A stretch of 64,000 bases of DNA from Ottelia alismoides. Its lineage: Eukaryota; Streptophyta; Magnoliopsida; Alismatales; Hydrocharitaceae. Shown here in pieces: positions 41,544 through 55,231 of this stretch. The position numbers and the translations under genes were made by a program. The notes below the pieces were generated by a model. That model did no database searches and was not told where the DNA came from. It worked only from the letters and a program-made list of their open reading frames with translations. Every line of letters begins with the position of its first letter. The stretch's first letter is position 1. The stretch spans positions 1,302,001-1,366,000 of the forward strand of contig JAZKJV010001865.1 of NCBI GenBank assembly GCA_037367405.1, written 5' to 3'.

Positions 41544-44500
41544 TAATGAATCTGCATTTCATCATCTTTATTCATTTATTTCAGCTTAAAATCCCTTATA
41601 AAATACCTGTATATAATACTAACTCCATATTCTTACTAACTTGCATCTGTGTGTAAATATTGTACACTTATTACTATTTTAACCTAATACATAAAGAAAG
41701 AAAGGGAAAAAAAGAAAAAAAGAAGTCTGTATATATGTAATAGATACAGGTTGACCCGAACCCCGAGAGAAGGTCAAAACTTGACCTGATTGACCATGAA
41801 TAAAGTAGGGGGAGATAGGGTCGTTAATCAGAAAATCCGAAAAAATGTGTGTGTATTGTAAATATTTGTATACTTACACTATTTTATTTTTACATACATT
41901 GACCTCAAAACAAATAATTTTCAATACAAAAGTAGTAAATAAAAATGTTTCCTATATAATAAAAATAATTGTAAAATAAATCATGTACAGAATAAAAGTA
42001 ACTACATCTGGAAAAAAGCCATAAAGAGATAATTGAAAGACCGATTCTAGCTTCATACGAAGTTAAATTGAACCAAACTCACTTCCATTGTATTCTAAAT
42101 TAAATTATCTTTAAAGTGGTTGTGGTTTCATAATTTTTGGAGTTACGGTTTGAAAGACGGTTTTCTGGGGTAGTTTGTGCAATTTTCCCATTTATTTGTA
42201 CATATTGTATTTGTAAATATTTTTTATTAATTATTTAAAATAAAAAATAATTTTTTTAAAAAAACTAACTTCCTTATTTAACTATGTATATAATGTACCA
42301 TATGTATATAGTATATGTATATAGTTGCTATTCTTAAATAACCACCATAAAAATAAAAAATTAGCATTTATTATTCGATTAATAAAGTGATGAATATATA
42401 AAAAAATCTAATTTTTGTAAATAATTTTAACACTAATTTCTTTTTTATCTTTATCTCATTTCAAATTCTTTCTTATCTCTTTATCCCCAATCAATTTTAA
42501 ATTCGAATTCACATTCAAATTCAATTAATCCTCTAATAATTGGCTCCTCCTCCCTCATTCTCACTTGATCAATCTTTAATGAGAGGAGCCCAATATCTGA
42601 GAGCAAATCTTGTCGCAGAGGGGTGCGTAGCCTCCGAGCCGTCCGGTGACAGCGAGTCGGCCTTCATCGAGGCCATTACTGCGCTATCCTTTTCCATTGG
42701 TGAGTTCCATTTTTCTTGTTTTTAGCCTAGGTTAATCGTAGTTTACATTTCACATTTTTATTTCATTATATTTTTGTCTAGATCTTAGAATCACCCGTCA
42801 TGATTTTATCCGAATCTAATCCGATTTTTCACCTTCACATCTTGATCTATTTGCGTTCTTATTCTACCTCACGCAATCTTCCAACTCCAACTGCATACGG
42901 TGGTCCGAGACACGGATCCTTTCCTCATTTTTTGCCAGATCTGTATTCACATATTCCGTTTTGATTTTGGGATTGGGCCGTCGTGCTCACATCATAATTT
43001 GTTTATAAATAAAAACATAAAAATATACATACTTTTTTCTTTCTAACACTTTTTTTGCAAGATAAAATAAAAATTTAAAAAAAAATAAATAAAATATAAG
43101 GGGGGGTTGCCGTTTCCATTTAAAAAAAATAAAAATTACAATAAATAAATAAAATAAAATAAAAATAATAAAAACAACTTTGGGCGGTCGCGCCTACCAC
43201 CCTCCTAGAACAACCTTGAGTCCGCCGCCCACGCCCATCACTCCAGGGCCGCACCGCACCCCTGCCAGCCATTGTACGGTTGTGCCAGCGTGCTTCGCCT
43301 GCATCAGGGGCATGTGTCGATAACACTGCACTCATCTGAAAGTAGGCCTGCCTGCACCTCCGTAGGTCCATTGTGTGCCGCTCCACAGCCGACCTCCGCC
43401 ACCTGGACTGCTGCACGTATCACCCAACGCCGCATACGGCTTAGCCTTCGCTCCGCCGTGCCTCTGCCGAGCGCAGCCACCAGCATCTGACCGCTGTCAT
43501 ACGTGCCCCCGTGCGAAGCCTGTCGTTCCACCGTCGTCCTCAACCGCACGAAGACCGCAACCTACCTCCAGATCCATCGCGACATCCAGAGAGCTGCCCC
43601 TCCACCTGGAAGAATGCGCCTCGCTTTGGAGGATCCCAGCCCGCCGCCATGTTCCTTGGGCAAGAAGGAAGAAGGGGCAACACCCCTTTGTTTCCAGGAA
43701 AAGAAACGAAGGATCAAGAGAAACCCTAGGGGATTTGAAATAAAAAATTGGCAAATTGCATAAAGTCCCCAGGGAGTTCTGAATATTACAACGAAGCCCA
43801 GCTCCAGAACAGTCATGCGCATTGCACGTCCCCATGGGAAATTTGCATTTTATTTCCTCTGTTTATTTCATGTTATTCATTTATGCAAAAACTATAAAAA
43901 TTGCATTTCAATCCCTTTGTTTCCAGATTTTAAATTTGCATGATCTTTTCATTGAAATAAATATTTTCATCACTCTGAAAATTCTATAAAAAAATTAAGT
44001 ATATTCCTGATGTGTGTATCTTCCTAGCATAATTTTTTTCTTTCATTTTATTACCATTTAATATTATTAGAAAAACAAAAATATTATCATTTTCATTGTC
44101 TGAAATTTGAAAATTCAGAAAAATTCGAATATTGCTTCAAAAATTCAAAAAAAAACAAATTAATTTTCTTTTGTTGTGTTTTAATTTCTGTGCAAATTTT
44201 GTATATTAATTATTTATAAAACCCTAAAAATTGTAAATACTAAAAATCTTAAAAAATCATAAAAAATTCTAGAAAAAAAATCCAAAAATTGTGATTTCGG
44301 TTCTTGTATGTATATAATGCATTCTTGTTTTTAGGAAAAATAGTTGCAGTAATTTCTGATTTCATTTGGTATTTTTAAATTGAAAAAGAGTCCTACTTGC
44401 TCATTGTTTGCATTTTCCCCTTTATTATTCATTTTAAAAATCCTAAAAAATCTAAAAATCTCTAAAAAATTACAAAAAATAGTAAAAAAACATAAAAACA

Positions 44501-44936
44501 CAAAAATATTTTATTTGAACATTTTGAGCATTTTTTTTATATTTGAAAAATCCAAAAAAATCATTTCTCTTGTGCATGAAATTATTTTGAAAATGATATT
44601 TTTGAAAATTAAAAAATTTACAAAATTAAATCACTAAAAATTTGTAAATCAGAAAATAAAAAAAAAGAAATAAAAAAATTTAAAAAATTATAAAAGGTGA
44701 AAATGTCACAAAAACCGAGGTAGTTTGCATTTGAGATTCCCTTTTTCTTTTAATTGATTTTTTTCGATTAATTGAATAACCCTCGAAAATTGTAGCCTCC
44801 TTGAGTTCGTTCCTGTTGCTATACAGGTAAATAAGTAGTAAAATATTTCTATTGCTTCATTATTTTTGTAATTAATTATTGGCTTGAGAAAGAATTTTTT
44901 TTGTGAACGCTTGATTGGGTTGCAACGACTTGTTCA
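41544..44936 (+). repeat. G4 3' LTR (about 3.4 kb; right end approximate)
   Basis: It starts with TAATGAATC-TGC-ATTTCATCA, a decayed form of the tip hairpin of G2 and G5. U3 is AT-rich, with a TATAAATA at 43004-43011. A GC-rich block follows (about 43170-43730) in which frames are open on both strands. After it come several copies of a motif like TTGCATTTCAATCCCT (43750-43940) and AT-rich sequence. The right end is placed near TTGTTCA at 44936, because G5 coding sequence begins just beyond, but this is a guess. Confidence 0.6.
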
Positions 44937-44972
44937 TAAATCAATAAATTAAAATCCGTGAAAAGCATCTCA

Positions 44973-45974
44973 TTATTGGTCAAGGTGGTCAGAGAAGATT
45001 TCAGTCGACTCAGGATGCACCCATGCACATGTCTCATGATCGTAATAGAAACTCTTTCCCATGATGAGAGCAGCGGTAAATGGAACAGTGGGGAGAGTCT
45101 CTGAACTACTGGTTAGTGCACGTACCACATATTCATTCTCAATTGACTTGATATTGGTGCATTCCTGTGTTAGGTTGATTTGATCAAAGTGGTCAGAGGA
45201 GATTTTGGCTGACTCCAGATGCATACATGCATATGTCTCAGGGTAATATGAGAAGTCAGTTCCCATGGTGATAGCAATGGGAAATGGAACAATGGGATGA
45301 GTCTCTAAACCAACAGTCTCCTCAATAGCCGTTATCTCATGTGTAGTAATGGGGTAGGGCTCTTCTACCGTTTGGTGGTTACATCTATTGATGGCTTCGT
45401 GGGTCGCCTCAGTATATTGTGTTTCCTCAAGGATCGGGTGAGATCGAAGTGCTCTCAATGCTGTAAAATTGATTTCCCGAGTCTCACACTTAATAATTGC
45501 CTTAGCCAATGCCAAGAATGGCTTTCTGAGAATGATTGGAGACTGGGTGAGTTCTCCTTGATGTTCAATATCAATGATCGTGAAGTCCACTTTGAGCGGA
45601 GCACCTTGGAATGTAACAATGACTGAAATTGTTCCTCTCGGCCGCTTTATAGATCGATCAACCAGTTGAACAGTCTCTCTTATCTTTTTGATAGGTCTGA
45701 GTTTGAGCTTGTCAAATACAGAGGTTAGGAGGATATTGATTGGTGATTCATCATCGATTCGAGCATGGGTAAATATTGTGTCTTTGATTCCACAGTCAAA
45801 TATGGGTAACCGCTTCATTATGCGGCTCTTAGTTTTTCTCCTCAACACTAAGGAGGTGTCCATTGACAAGATATGTCTTTCAGTCTTTGTTTTTATCCTG
45901 CCCATCTTTTTTATCATTAATTTTCTCATTACAAACCCTTTAAGGTCGAGGAATTGATCAATGGCCTGTATCAA
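44973..45974 (-). pseudogene. G5 protease region with duplicated C-terminal tail (333 aa)
   Basis: This is a long open frame starting at a TTG just after a stop. Residues 70-165 match the Athila/Tat protease: THARIDDESPINILLTSVF, RPIKKIRETVQLVDRSIKRP, and SPIILRKPFLALAKAIIKCE. The catalytic centre reads IDDESP instead of DLGAS or DDGAS, so the Gly is lost and it is probably inactive. From about residue 220 the tail contains two copies, 68 residues apart, of a motif. It runs VPFPIAITMGTDFSYYPETY in the first copy and VPFTAALIMGKSFYYDHET in the second. Each copy ends SDH-DQ. It ends in TAA TGA. No function is known to me for this tail. Confidence 0.75.
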
Positions 45975-47303
45975 GGGAAGTTAAAAAACCAGTCTTTTCT
46001 CTAGTGCTTCCCATAGAGCAGGATCCAAATTCTTCAGATCTTCCTCACTTTCATTGTTTATGAATTTTTCCGATTTTTGAGTGTATTTGAATATTTCAAT
46101 TTTTTTGTATTTTATGTGTGGTGTGGTTATGTGTTGTGTTCTTCAGATGAGGAGGAGCTTAGATATGCCGTGCCAGATTCAGAGTTGTCTCTAGGGGAGT
46201 AGTAGGTAGAGGTGTTGCTGTCAGGATCGTCCCTAGGGTGATCATAGTCTCTAGGTTTCTGAATATCCTCATGGTTTTTAATAGGAGATCCAATCTTTTG
46301 ATCATCCATTTTTATATCCGAGCTACCATAGAATGAAATTAGTCGATTGGTGAGCTTTTTAAATTTATCCTCCATTAATTCATACCTCTTATTTATCCAT
46401 GAAATATCATTCTCCAAAAACTTTTCATGATCAATCATGGGAGCAGTCGGTGTGTGTTCTCATTTTTTAATTTGAGATCCAATAATTTCATCTTCCATTT
46501 TCCTATTTGAGCTGAGTGGAGATTCTCTTGGAATATCCAATATGTGATTATTATTTTCTGAAAATTTCTCCTCAAAAATTATGGAAGGAGTCTGCTTAGT
46601 TGAAGGATTTTGCGAGAATCTTTAGGTCTCATACTCAGCATACCGTGACTCAGGCATGCAATGCTGGTTTGAGTAGAGACTACTTCCATGGTCATGATTG
46701 ATTGTATCCCCAAACAATGGAGTCATACAAGGTTCATATGTATCGATATCATCAGTCTGGTTCTCTGTACGTGTAGGCTGATCGAAGGAGTGGTATTCTG
46801 GTTGGTCAATAGGGATTTGATCGTTAGGATCAATCCAGTATGGTTGATCATTAGGTGCAGACCTCTCCTTACGATTTGATCATGTCATCATATTATTCCC
46901 TAAGGTCCAGTCCGGATGTATTTCTGTGAATTATGGACCTATCCCAACAAGATTGTGAGGAAAGAATGAAGGCGATTGGGTTTGATGTCTCGGCCAGTTA
47001 TGAGTCTCAAAAGTGTTTTGATCTTTAAATGGATCATTAGTTTCAACGAGAAACCAGGAATAAGATGGTTCAATCTAGGATGGCAGTTGATCATGTGTGC
47101 TAATGGTCGAGGGAGATGGGATATATGTAGAAGTGGTCAGAAAATCATGGTAAAATGATTTTGAATTCAAAGTTTGGACAAGATTTAACCGAGGGTCCAA
47201 GTCTCCCACGAATGTTGGAGGATTCTTGATAGAAGACGGTTTGGATGATTTGGGTATAACCGAGACAAATTCATTTTCATTATAAGGATCAGATGGTTAC
47301 TCA
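45975..47303 (-). pseudogene. G5 gag C-terminal region
   Basis: The minus strand reads through with few stops. A segment rich in Pro, Asn, Asp and Gln (YWIDPNDQIPIDQPEYHSF; ENQTDDIDTYEPCMTPLFG) is followed by a predicted helix, ISWINKRYELMEDKFKKLTN. A Ser/Asp-rich end follows (46127-46438). This resembles the tail that follows the gag domain in Athila/Tat elements, but no zinc knuckle is present. A frame change separates it from the protease frame. The gag domain itself was split by the CC insertion at 47303 or lost. Confidence 0.55.
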
Positions 47304-49905
47304 TGAAGGATATGGTTAGATCCTTATGCGCATCACGGAAGCGTGAGCGTCGTATCGAATACGACGAGGAGCGACTAGTCGTACTAGTTGCTCGATGCAG
47401 CAGAATTTAAAAAATTTCTTTCTTACGACGAAACCACATGATCCAAGAACACTTCTCGGATCGTTTCGTCTAAACCACAAACAAGTAATAGGATTACCTC
47501 TTGAAGCGTGGTTGCGATCGAGTCTCTAAACGAAGAGACCTCCTGTCTCAAGTCCGATCCGACGGAGGAGACGCTTGCGAGCGCGGGGATGAACCGCGTT
47601 CTTCTCGCAATCCATGTTGATGATCCAAGCGGCGGATCTCCTGATCTCGACACACGAGATCCGACGTCTTCTTTATGAGCAAGGCGCACCGAAGGAGACA
47701 GAGATCCACGAGCAGACGAACAGGCAACATAACGACGATGCTGCGGCGATGGAGAACCTCTCTAGGTCATCCATGGTGGACGACCACATGAGAGGGAGAG
47801 AGAGGGCTGTGGAGTAGAGAGAAAAGAGAGAGAGATGCTTCTCAAGCATTATGTGTAAAATAGAGAGCATGGTATGCCTCTCTATTTATAGGGTTTTGGG
47901 ATCCATGGATCTCAATCCATGTGACATATAAAATCAATGGATGAGATTGATTTATGTCAATCCAATGGTCAAGATTATTGTTGGTAAAAACCACCAACTT
48001 GTGATTTAATTTTGATAAAATATATTTGATAAATCAAATAAATATTAATACCAAATTAAATCAATCAAATAAGGAGAGAAAATACAAAGGAGATCAACCT
48101 TCCCCTTTAGAGGGCAATCTCATGGATTCCCATGAGATTGCACATCTACTTGATTTTCTCTCTACTTATTTTCCAACAACTATTTGTTGGGATTTTTATT
48201 CACCAAAATAATTCTCAATTAAATTTGGGAATATTGCAATCTTAACATTGGAATATTGTGAATCATATTCACAACCCAAAACAAAATGTAATTTACATTT
48301 TCAATTAATTAGACAATGTGTATCCAATACACATTAATAATTAATCTACTAATATAAATTATATTTAACTCTCTCTAATACATTATGAATCACATTTATA
48401 ATATATTATGAATAATTGGATATTACTATCCACATTATTCTTATCCATAATAATTAAATCACATTTAATTATATTGGATAAATTATTCTCATGTGCTCAA
48501 ATAATATGAATCACATTCATATTATTTACATCTTTGATAATCAAAACACATTTAATTATCTAAGATAACTTTCCTTATAATATGAATCAAATTCATATTA
48601 TTCATGATAATTAAATCACATTTAATTATCCATTTTCTCAATGCTCGGATACATATATCAACAATAGAATTATCCATGAACTCTTTCAAGGATAATGCGC
48701 TTTCTCCGCGAATACTTGGAGATAAGGACAGGGTGATTGTATTGTTCCACGTATAGTGACATGGATATTGAGATCATATCTCAAATCCAGATCACGGGCC
48801 TCCCATAGATGCTTGATTAAATCAAGATCGTAAATCTAATCTTCTCATTGCATCCGAATCACATTCAGATCAATGTCAAACATTTGGACTAAGATCAGAT
48901 TACTTCTCTACTGAGAGGAGTCACTAAAATCCAGACCCGTTTCATCACTCCCTAGGAATGGAAATGGTTATACAATCGTTTATGATCACATCACCCTCAG
49001 GTATTCCCAATACCTGTACATCCTGCATACTGGAAGACTCAGAATAAACCCGAAGTATTAGATCAACTTTATACTGTCTACTTCAGGGTTTTATCAGTAA
49101 GTTTCTCATTCGATCATTGGGAGTCGGTATCGATCATATACTTTCCAAAAGCATATATCATACCTAGGTCTTGATCATATACTTTCCAAAAGTATATATC
49201 AAACCTACAAATTCAGTCAAGCTTCCAAAGCGAAACGACCATGCGCATGGAATTTGATTCTTCCCAATATCTCATAAGTGAGCTCATGTCTTCCGGTTCA
49301 GTAACTGAACCTGTATGATCCCTTTGAGAGATCGTATTACTCATATGCCCTTATATGCACACCAACGCGCCGGTGTATAGACCTTGATTAGGTCATCAAC
49401 CTATTGGTCTGCCAAATGTACATACTCAGACATATAGTAACACATCTGTCTCCGGTCAGAGGATGCGTGCCTATATCATGACAGCATATGATATAGGACT
49501 TTGGTTATCTCGATCTCGTTAAGTCAACTCTTTGACCTAACTAATCTGACACCTCCGAATCTCTATTCCTATGCAGAGGACCTGCATCAAGAGGTCGGTC
49601 AGATATCAGCCTAACTGAGAAAAGATTGCCATCTCCTACTCAGGCTGGAGATCATCTCTTAATAATCATTTGACGGTGCTTGATGAGTCCTCAATCTAAC
49701 TCATTAGATATTCATCCAAGCACCAGCCTCTATGATTTAATAATTGAATCAACAGCTGTATGATCTTTAAGATGGCCATGGTACATAACCCTAATTGTAC
49801 TAAGGGACCTATTATGCAAACTATGTACTCTTTATTTCAGATTAAGGAGTGAATTGCAATAACATTTATTGCATAATGGCTTGCCGTGGGCTTGCATGTC
49901 CAACA
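47304..49905 (-). repeat. CC 3' LTR (2602 bp)
   Basis: Both termini are intact and followed by the PPT. The palindrome array lies at about 48240-48630 and the TATA box at 47883-47890. The first 106 bases at the inner end differ from the other CC LTR at 4 positions. Frames such as 47423-47689 are not genes. Confidence 0.94.
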
Positions 49906-49917
49906 ATCTCCCACTAG
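49906..49917 (-). other. CC polypurine tract
   Basis: The minus strand reads CTAGTGGGAGAT directly before the LTR start TGTTGG, the classical copia PPT. Confidence 0.92.
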
Positions 49918-51260
49918 CCCAAAGAGCCATTAATGGGCTAATCATTTAAACCCACACTCATGTGACAATCATAGGCTATTTTAGAAAATAGCTAGGTAAG
50001 CTGATCAGTCACTCTGTTCCCAAGAGACTACACCAAGTCCTTTTACGGCACTTGCATATCTCCTAGGAGCAGTGCTCGCATCCAATGCGAATGTTGCATC
50101 CTATGCAACCAATACTCAATTTTGTCGGTTATAGTGTCCTTGACACTACATCTTATTAATTATCATAACCAGTATTCCCATAATCCTTATTAGAATACCT
50201 TCATTACTGGAGATCTCTATCTTCTAAGGTATGTACAGTTAAGACCTTTTAGATAACTATCTACAAGGTTTTAAACTTTTGAAGATAAGACTTTGAGATC
50301 ACTATCTCTAAGTTTCATCATCTTTGAAGATATTGTTATTACTGCAACTAAGTGTTTTATTTCCAGAGTAGGATTAGTAACAGTTTACTACTCCCACTGC
50401 ATGGCAGACATATGGTTTTTGTACACATCCAGCATAGACTTCAGCTTCTCGTAACTGATGCACAAGTGCAAGCAGTTCTAGCATTCTCTTCCTCAACTCT
50501 TTGAGGTGCTATCCCTTTAGATAGGTCAGTACCATATCTTAAGGGAAAGAAGCCTTTCTTGGAATTTTCCAGAAAATGGAATAAGTCCAAGGTGTACTAC
50601 TAATGTGATGGTCCCAATATCCTCTTCTCTTTGTTTCTGAACGACTTCAGAACTAAGATCTAAGAGGTATCCTTGAGATCATATCTCAAAGTATGGAACA
50701 ACCAAATTTTAAAACACTTATTATTATTATTATATTATTCCAAATCATTAGAATAATATCTACATTTAGCACGATGAACACAATGGCACTCCTACTAAGC
50801 TTCACATGGTTCATCAAGATTTTATCTGAAATCATAACATTTATAATTTCATCAAATCTTATGTTCCAACTACAGGAAGCTTATTTGAGTCCAAAGATGG
50901 AGTTCTTTAGCTTGCACACCTTGCTTTTCTCAACCATGAAGCCCTGGGGCTACTTCATGTGAATATCCTCTGAAAGATATTCATAGAGGAATGCAATCTT
51001 GACTCACATCATGAAGATGTCATAGTCAAGTTGTGTAGCTATAGTTAGCAATATTCTGATGGGTTAAAGCAAGGTCACTGGAGAGCAAGTCTCATCGCAA
51101 GAGATGTCTTCTCTTCGATGTATAGCTTATGGCTACGAACCGTGCTTTGAAGGTCTCTACCTTCTCATCAGGTCCCTCTTTCTCTTGAAGATCTATTTAC
51201 ACCTTAATGGGTCTGACCCATATAGGCGGATCCTCGAGGGTCCATATATAACACTTGTAT
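49918..51260 (-). pseudogene. CC reverse transcriptase / RNase H remnant
   Basis: It aligns with CB 31730-32915 in reverse. The cysteine-containing segment related to TRPDVCHAVG is near 50380-50440, the degenerate active-site strand (LNVDN type) near 50755-50790, and the RT start near 51170-51235. All frames are short. Confidence 0.75.
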
Positions 51261-52290
51261 ATGAAGTCTACATTAGACTTTTATTGCTAACATCCATCTT
51301 TCCATGTCATGATCCTCAGGAGCTTCATCACATGAAGTCTGATCATTTTCAGATTTAACTGACATATGGAATCCATCCTCAAACTTATTTGATAAGGTAT
51401 TAATGTTTCATCTTTAATTATCTATTTTAGTTTCCAATTTCAGGAGCCTCATTATCTTTTCAAGATTAAATGAGTTCCTTTACTTCATTTTCATCTTGAT
51501 TCTCAAGAGAGTCATCCTGTAAGAATCATATTCTCAAAGATTAGATCTTTTAAGAATCTCAAGGTCATAAAGTAGGTATCCAATACCATCCTTTATTTTC
51601 CTAATGAAGTAGCACTTTCTAGTGCCAGATTCCAGCTTAATCACATGGAACCTTATTAAGGATATATAATGTAGTCTCTACATATATATACCTGGAAACT
51701 AAGAGATAATTATGCTAAGATTAATCATTGATCAAATCATGTCACACATTATCAATTGCATCTCCCTACAACTCTATTGAGTCAAGGATCATTAGGAGGG
51801 GTGAGATAGAAATGATATTCACATCTCCATAAGGTATTCCTTGAATTCATCTAATACGTACAAGCTACCTTGATTAGATAAAATTCATTTCATCTTCCTT
51901 CAAACTTTGGTTCTAAACCAAAATTGTGAAATCTTTGAACATTTCAAAGTTTTCTAAGTGAAAAGAAGAAATCTCATATCACAAATAATCACTAATAGAT
52001 ATCACATATCCATAATGTTTATTCTGATATAGATGATTCACATACATCAATATGTATGAGATCTTGAATACCTTAACATCTTACACCTTTCCCAAAGAAG
52101 GGTGTATTGGACATTTTTACTTTGAATACAATATTCACAAGTATGTGAGATTTGAATCTTTAGACAATCTAAAGTTTCATGTCTTACTAGTCCATTGATT
52201 TCATCAACAGACATATGTCCAAAATTTGATGCCAGATCATTGTCAAATGATCTTTATCCTCCTATTGATCTTTAAAGGTTTAATTTTCAG
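51261..52290 (-). pseudogene. CC integrase and GAG-pre-integrase remnant
   Basis: Collinear with CB 30720-31690. The integrase NGV segment falls near 51770-51800 and the pre-integrase LWH/GHMSID segment near 52195-52260. Stops are frequent. Confidence 0.65.
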
Positions 52291-53530
52291 TATTAGAAAT
52301 CTTAATGAACCACTCATTAATTTTCTAATTTAATAGAGTCCACTAGATTTTGGATTACTATCTGAAATATCTCCATCATAACTCTTTATGATAGATTTAT
52401 TACAGAATTCATGTTTATATCCAATAATTAGAAATAAACAATGAGTGTATTCTAATATCTAGGTCATAGAGACATTCTCTAAGACAAAGTGCTCCCACTG
52501 AAAATATGAAGTCTATTGATCTCATGGAAATTGTTGCAACACTTGCATCACTTTCAACATGGATGACCAATAAACCCTAAGATCAAATTTCTAATATTCT
52601 AACACATACGCAACCAATTGCAAGTGTCATTAGAAGATTGGGATACAATTATTAGACTTTACCTTATCAAATAAGTAAGTCAATTTCAATGATTATATCT
52701 ATGTTCTTCTGATGTGTTATCTGATTCCTTCTCTAAGGATTCTAGATAGATTTGATAGTCATACTATCAACACATCAACATATTGCAGTATTGGCATTCA
52801 TCCAACAACTTGGATGTTGTTTGGAAATCATAGAAGTACAGTCAACTCTTTGATTATACTTCTTGTTTGGGTCCAACCCATGCTTCCACTGCGCTCCCTT
52901 TATCTATAAACAACCATTGCTTAAAACTAAGGACCTCTTATGTTAAATTCAAAAGAATTTAATGTAAGAGAATTTAGACATTTATACATGCTTCACCCAA
53001 TTCATACAATATGAATATTATGAAGCTACATGAATGACTAGAGTATAGACAGTAGAATGATGACAATCATCAACTACATCCACCTAAACTCTTAAAACAT
53101 AGGTTCAGGTAGGTACTCAAACAATTTGAATACATCATCTCTTATAGAGCTACCATTCTACATGATGCAGAGAACCATGTCATTCATGATTAAATGTCAA
53201 GAGCACATATGTATGCCAGAATATGTTTATTGATTTTATAAGGATTATTTGACAATTGCGATCATCATCGACATGTCACTTCCAAAGTACATTCGATGAG
53301 ATCAAGACTTATAGAGACATACAAACCCTAGGGTTTTAGTCCCATTGTCTATTTAATTATCATTCCTCATTATTATGAGGAAACTTGCACATTGCAACCA
53401 CATACATTATGTGTCCAATTGCAAGCATAATATCTGGATCAAGGGTCCAATCCATGATATTTTACTGGTTATTATTGAGTATAACATTGAGTGGGTTTAA
53501 TGAAGGATTATCTGAAATACGAAATTTGCA
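52291..53530 (-). pseudogene. CC gag remnant
   Basis: Collinear with CB 29461-30700. The gag start text (NPLN type) is read near 53480-53505 on the minus strand. There is no intact frame. Confidence 0.55.
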
Positions 53531-55215
53531 TAAGTGTATATATTTATATATATACATATTTTACTTTGATTTAGGAATTTTTATATCAAAGTTGTCTTGC
53601 CTTGTCAACACTGAAAGTTCATTCCCTTAATCACTTTCAATGTAAGAGATATACTTACCATTATATCTCAGCAAGATCTGGGATCTCCTTCCTTATCTTT
53701 GTTACATCCCAATAATATGAGAAACTGCAACTCGGATAAAAAGAAGCGGGAACACATTCCGCCTTGCAAGTCCAACTTGCATCTCCCAATTCGGTCTTTA
53801 ACACCCGGGCCCACCACCCCTATGGTGATGTTGACCCGTCATTAATTGAACCAACCGTCAACAGGAATAGAACTCGCTATGCGCAATCCAATATCGCCCC
53901 AATAATATGAGGATCCGATATTGGGGTCACTACGCATACGGCCTTACTCTTTCGAGAAGCAAAGAGCCCGATCCAGATGCACTTGCATATAGAAGCTGTC
54001 ACTTCGGACTGGCGTCTCCTATATACAATCCCTGGCGACGGAACCCTTCTCCTTGACGGGAGACCATGGATGTCACTTATGTGATCCTCCACCTCTTATT
54101 CAAATTTAACTAATTACTATGAATCACATTCATATAATTAATTCTTCTAAGGCAATTATTAACTGTAATCATATTAGAGTATAATTGGACATAATCAATT
54201 CAATCATATTAAATTAATTATCAACCCAATTCAATCAATCAAACTTGATTGTTATGCTTGAATATATATGGTATTATTCTCAAAGTACATATTAATTCAT
54301 ATTTTAATAATTAGGAAAATACAACTTAATCCCTCGGACATTATCCCGGCCCTACCCGTTGTCATGGCCAGTACCGGCGGGAGTGGGACGGACCGCATAC
54401 GTTGCAACCCGCTACCCCAACGATCCCCGACTAGACACCATATCCGCCTCGGGAAAGGATAATGCCAAATTGATTAATTTGTACTTGAGATGATCATCGG
54501 TTCTTCAACTGAAATTATACCATATAGTAATCAAAACAATTTTGATTATAAGGAAATTTGCTAGACAAATTCCCAATCCTATTCAAGCAAGGAGTTTGAT
54601 GATTGTGTTTCCAATTATGATCTAGATCAAATCTAATCAATTAATTGGTTGAGGTCAAGTCAATTAAGGAAATAATCATATTCTAATATTTATCAAATAT
54701 TTTTCATAATTATTTCATGAAATTAACAATTAATTTCACTAATTGACAATCACATGGTTCTTGATTAGGAAAGTAATTTCAGCAGTGACCCCTACTTACT
54801 AAAATTAGCATATCTCAATCAATTTAGATCCAAATTAAGCAAAGTAAGTTTACATAGTTTGCTAACTTGATTTACAACAGAATCTATGTGATTTGCACGC
54901 ATTTCTAGGAATCTCTAAACAGTAATTAACTCCTTAATTACGTTAAGATTCGCAGTTCCCGTAACAGTGAATACATGTTCATTAAAACAACCATATCTAG
55001 AGCAAACGAAATCCGATTTACGCAAACTCAGATCCTATGATTTCCTTATTTAATGGGAAACAAAATTCAAGTATTAAATTCGTGTTTAAATAATTTAAAC
55101 AGTGCCGAATTTATTTACTAAACAGATCTGCGAAATCAAATGCGATGAAAACTTTCGCGACCTTAACGAACCCAAGTCGTCCTCGGTTTGCGAATCATAT
55201 TCGAAACCGTCAACA
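53531..55215 (-). other. CC untranslated leader
   Basis: There is no gene. It holds the conserved competing inverted repeats at about 53886-53926. The M1 insertion seen in CA is absent here. Confidence 0.65.
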
Positions 55216-55229
55216 TGGCTCTGATACCA
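55216..55229 (-). other. CC primer-binding site (iMet)
   Basis: The minus strand reads TGGTATCAGAGCCA, two bases inside the LTR. Confidence 0.94.
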
Positions 55230-55231
55230 CT

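Larger units (their letters stand above)
36037..44936 (+). mobile_element. G4: Athila/Tat-like gypsy element encoding only gag and protease
   Basis: On the plus strand: remnant of 5' LTR (36037 to about 36905), a primer-site candidate, leader, short decayed gag, an aspartic protease ORF, and a second ORF in the same frame. An array of PPT-like hairpins, about 1.5 kb of untranslated 3' sequence, a PPT and a 3' LTR follow. The leader shares blocks with G2 and G5, and the LTR tip is of the same type. No RT, RNase H or integrase lies between protease and 3' LTR, so the element would depend on proteins from elsewhere. The exact right end is uncertain. Confidence 0.72.

Noticed and set aside
43120..43835. 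Cluster of 70-122-codon frames on both strands
   Set aside because: Same situation in the G4 LTR. No recognisable motif, and frames overlap in all directions.
54268..54462. Conserved short frames with RCNPLPQRSPT in CB and CC leaders
   Set aside because: The frame is antisense in one reading, short, and interrupted in CA. Conservation reflects common ancestry of the leaders.
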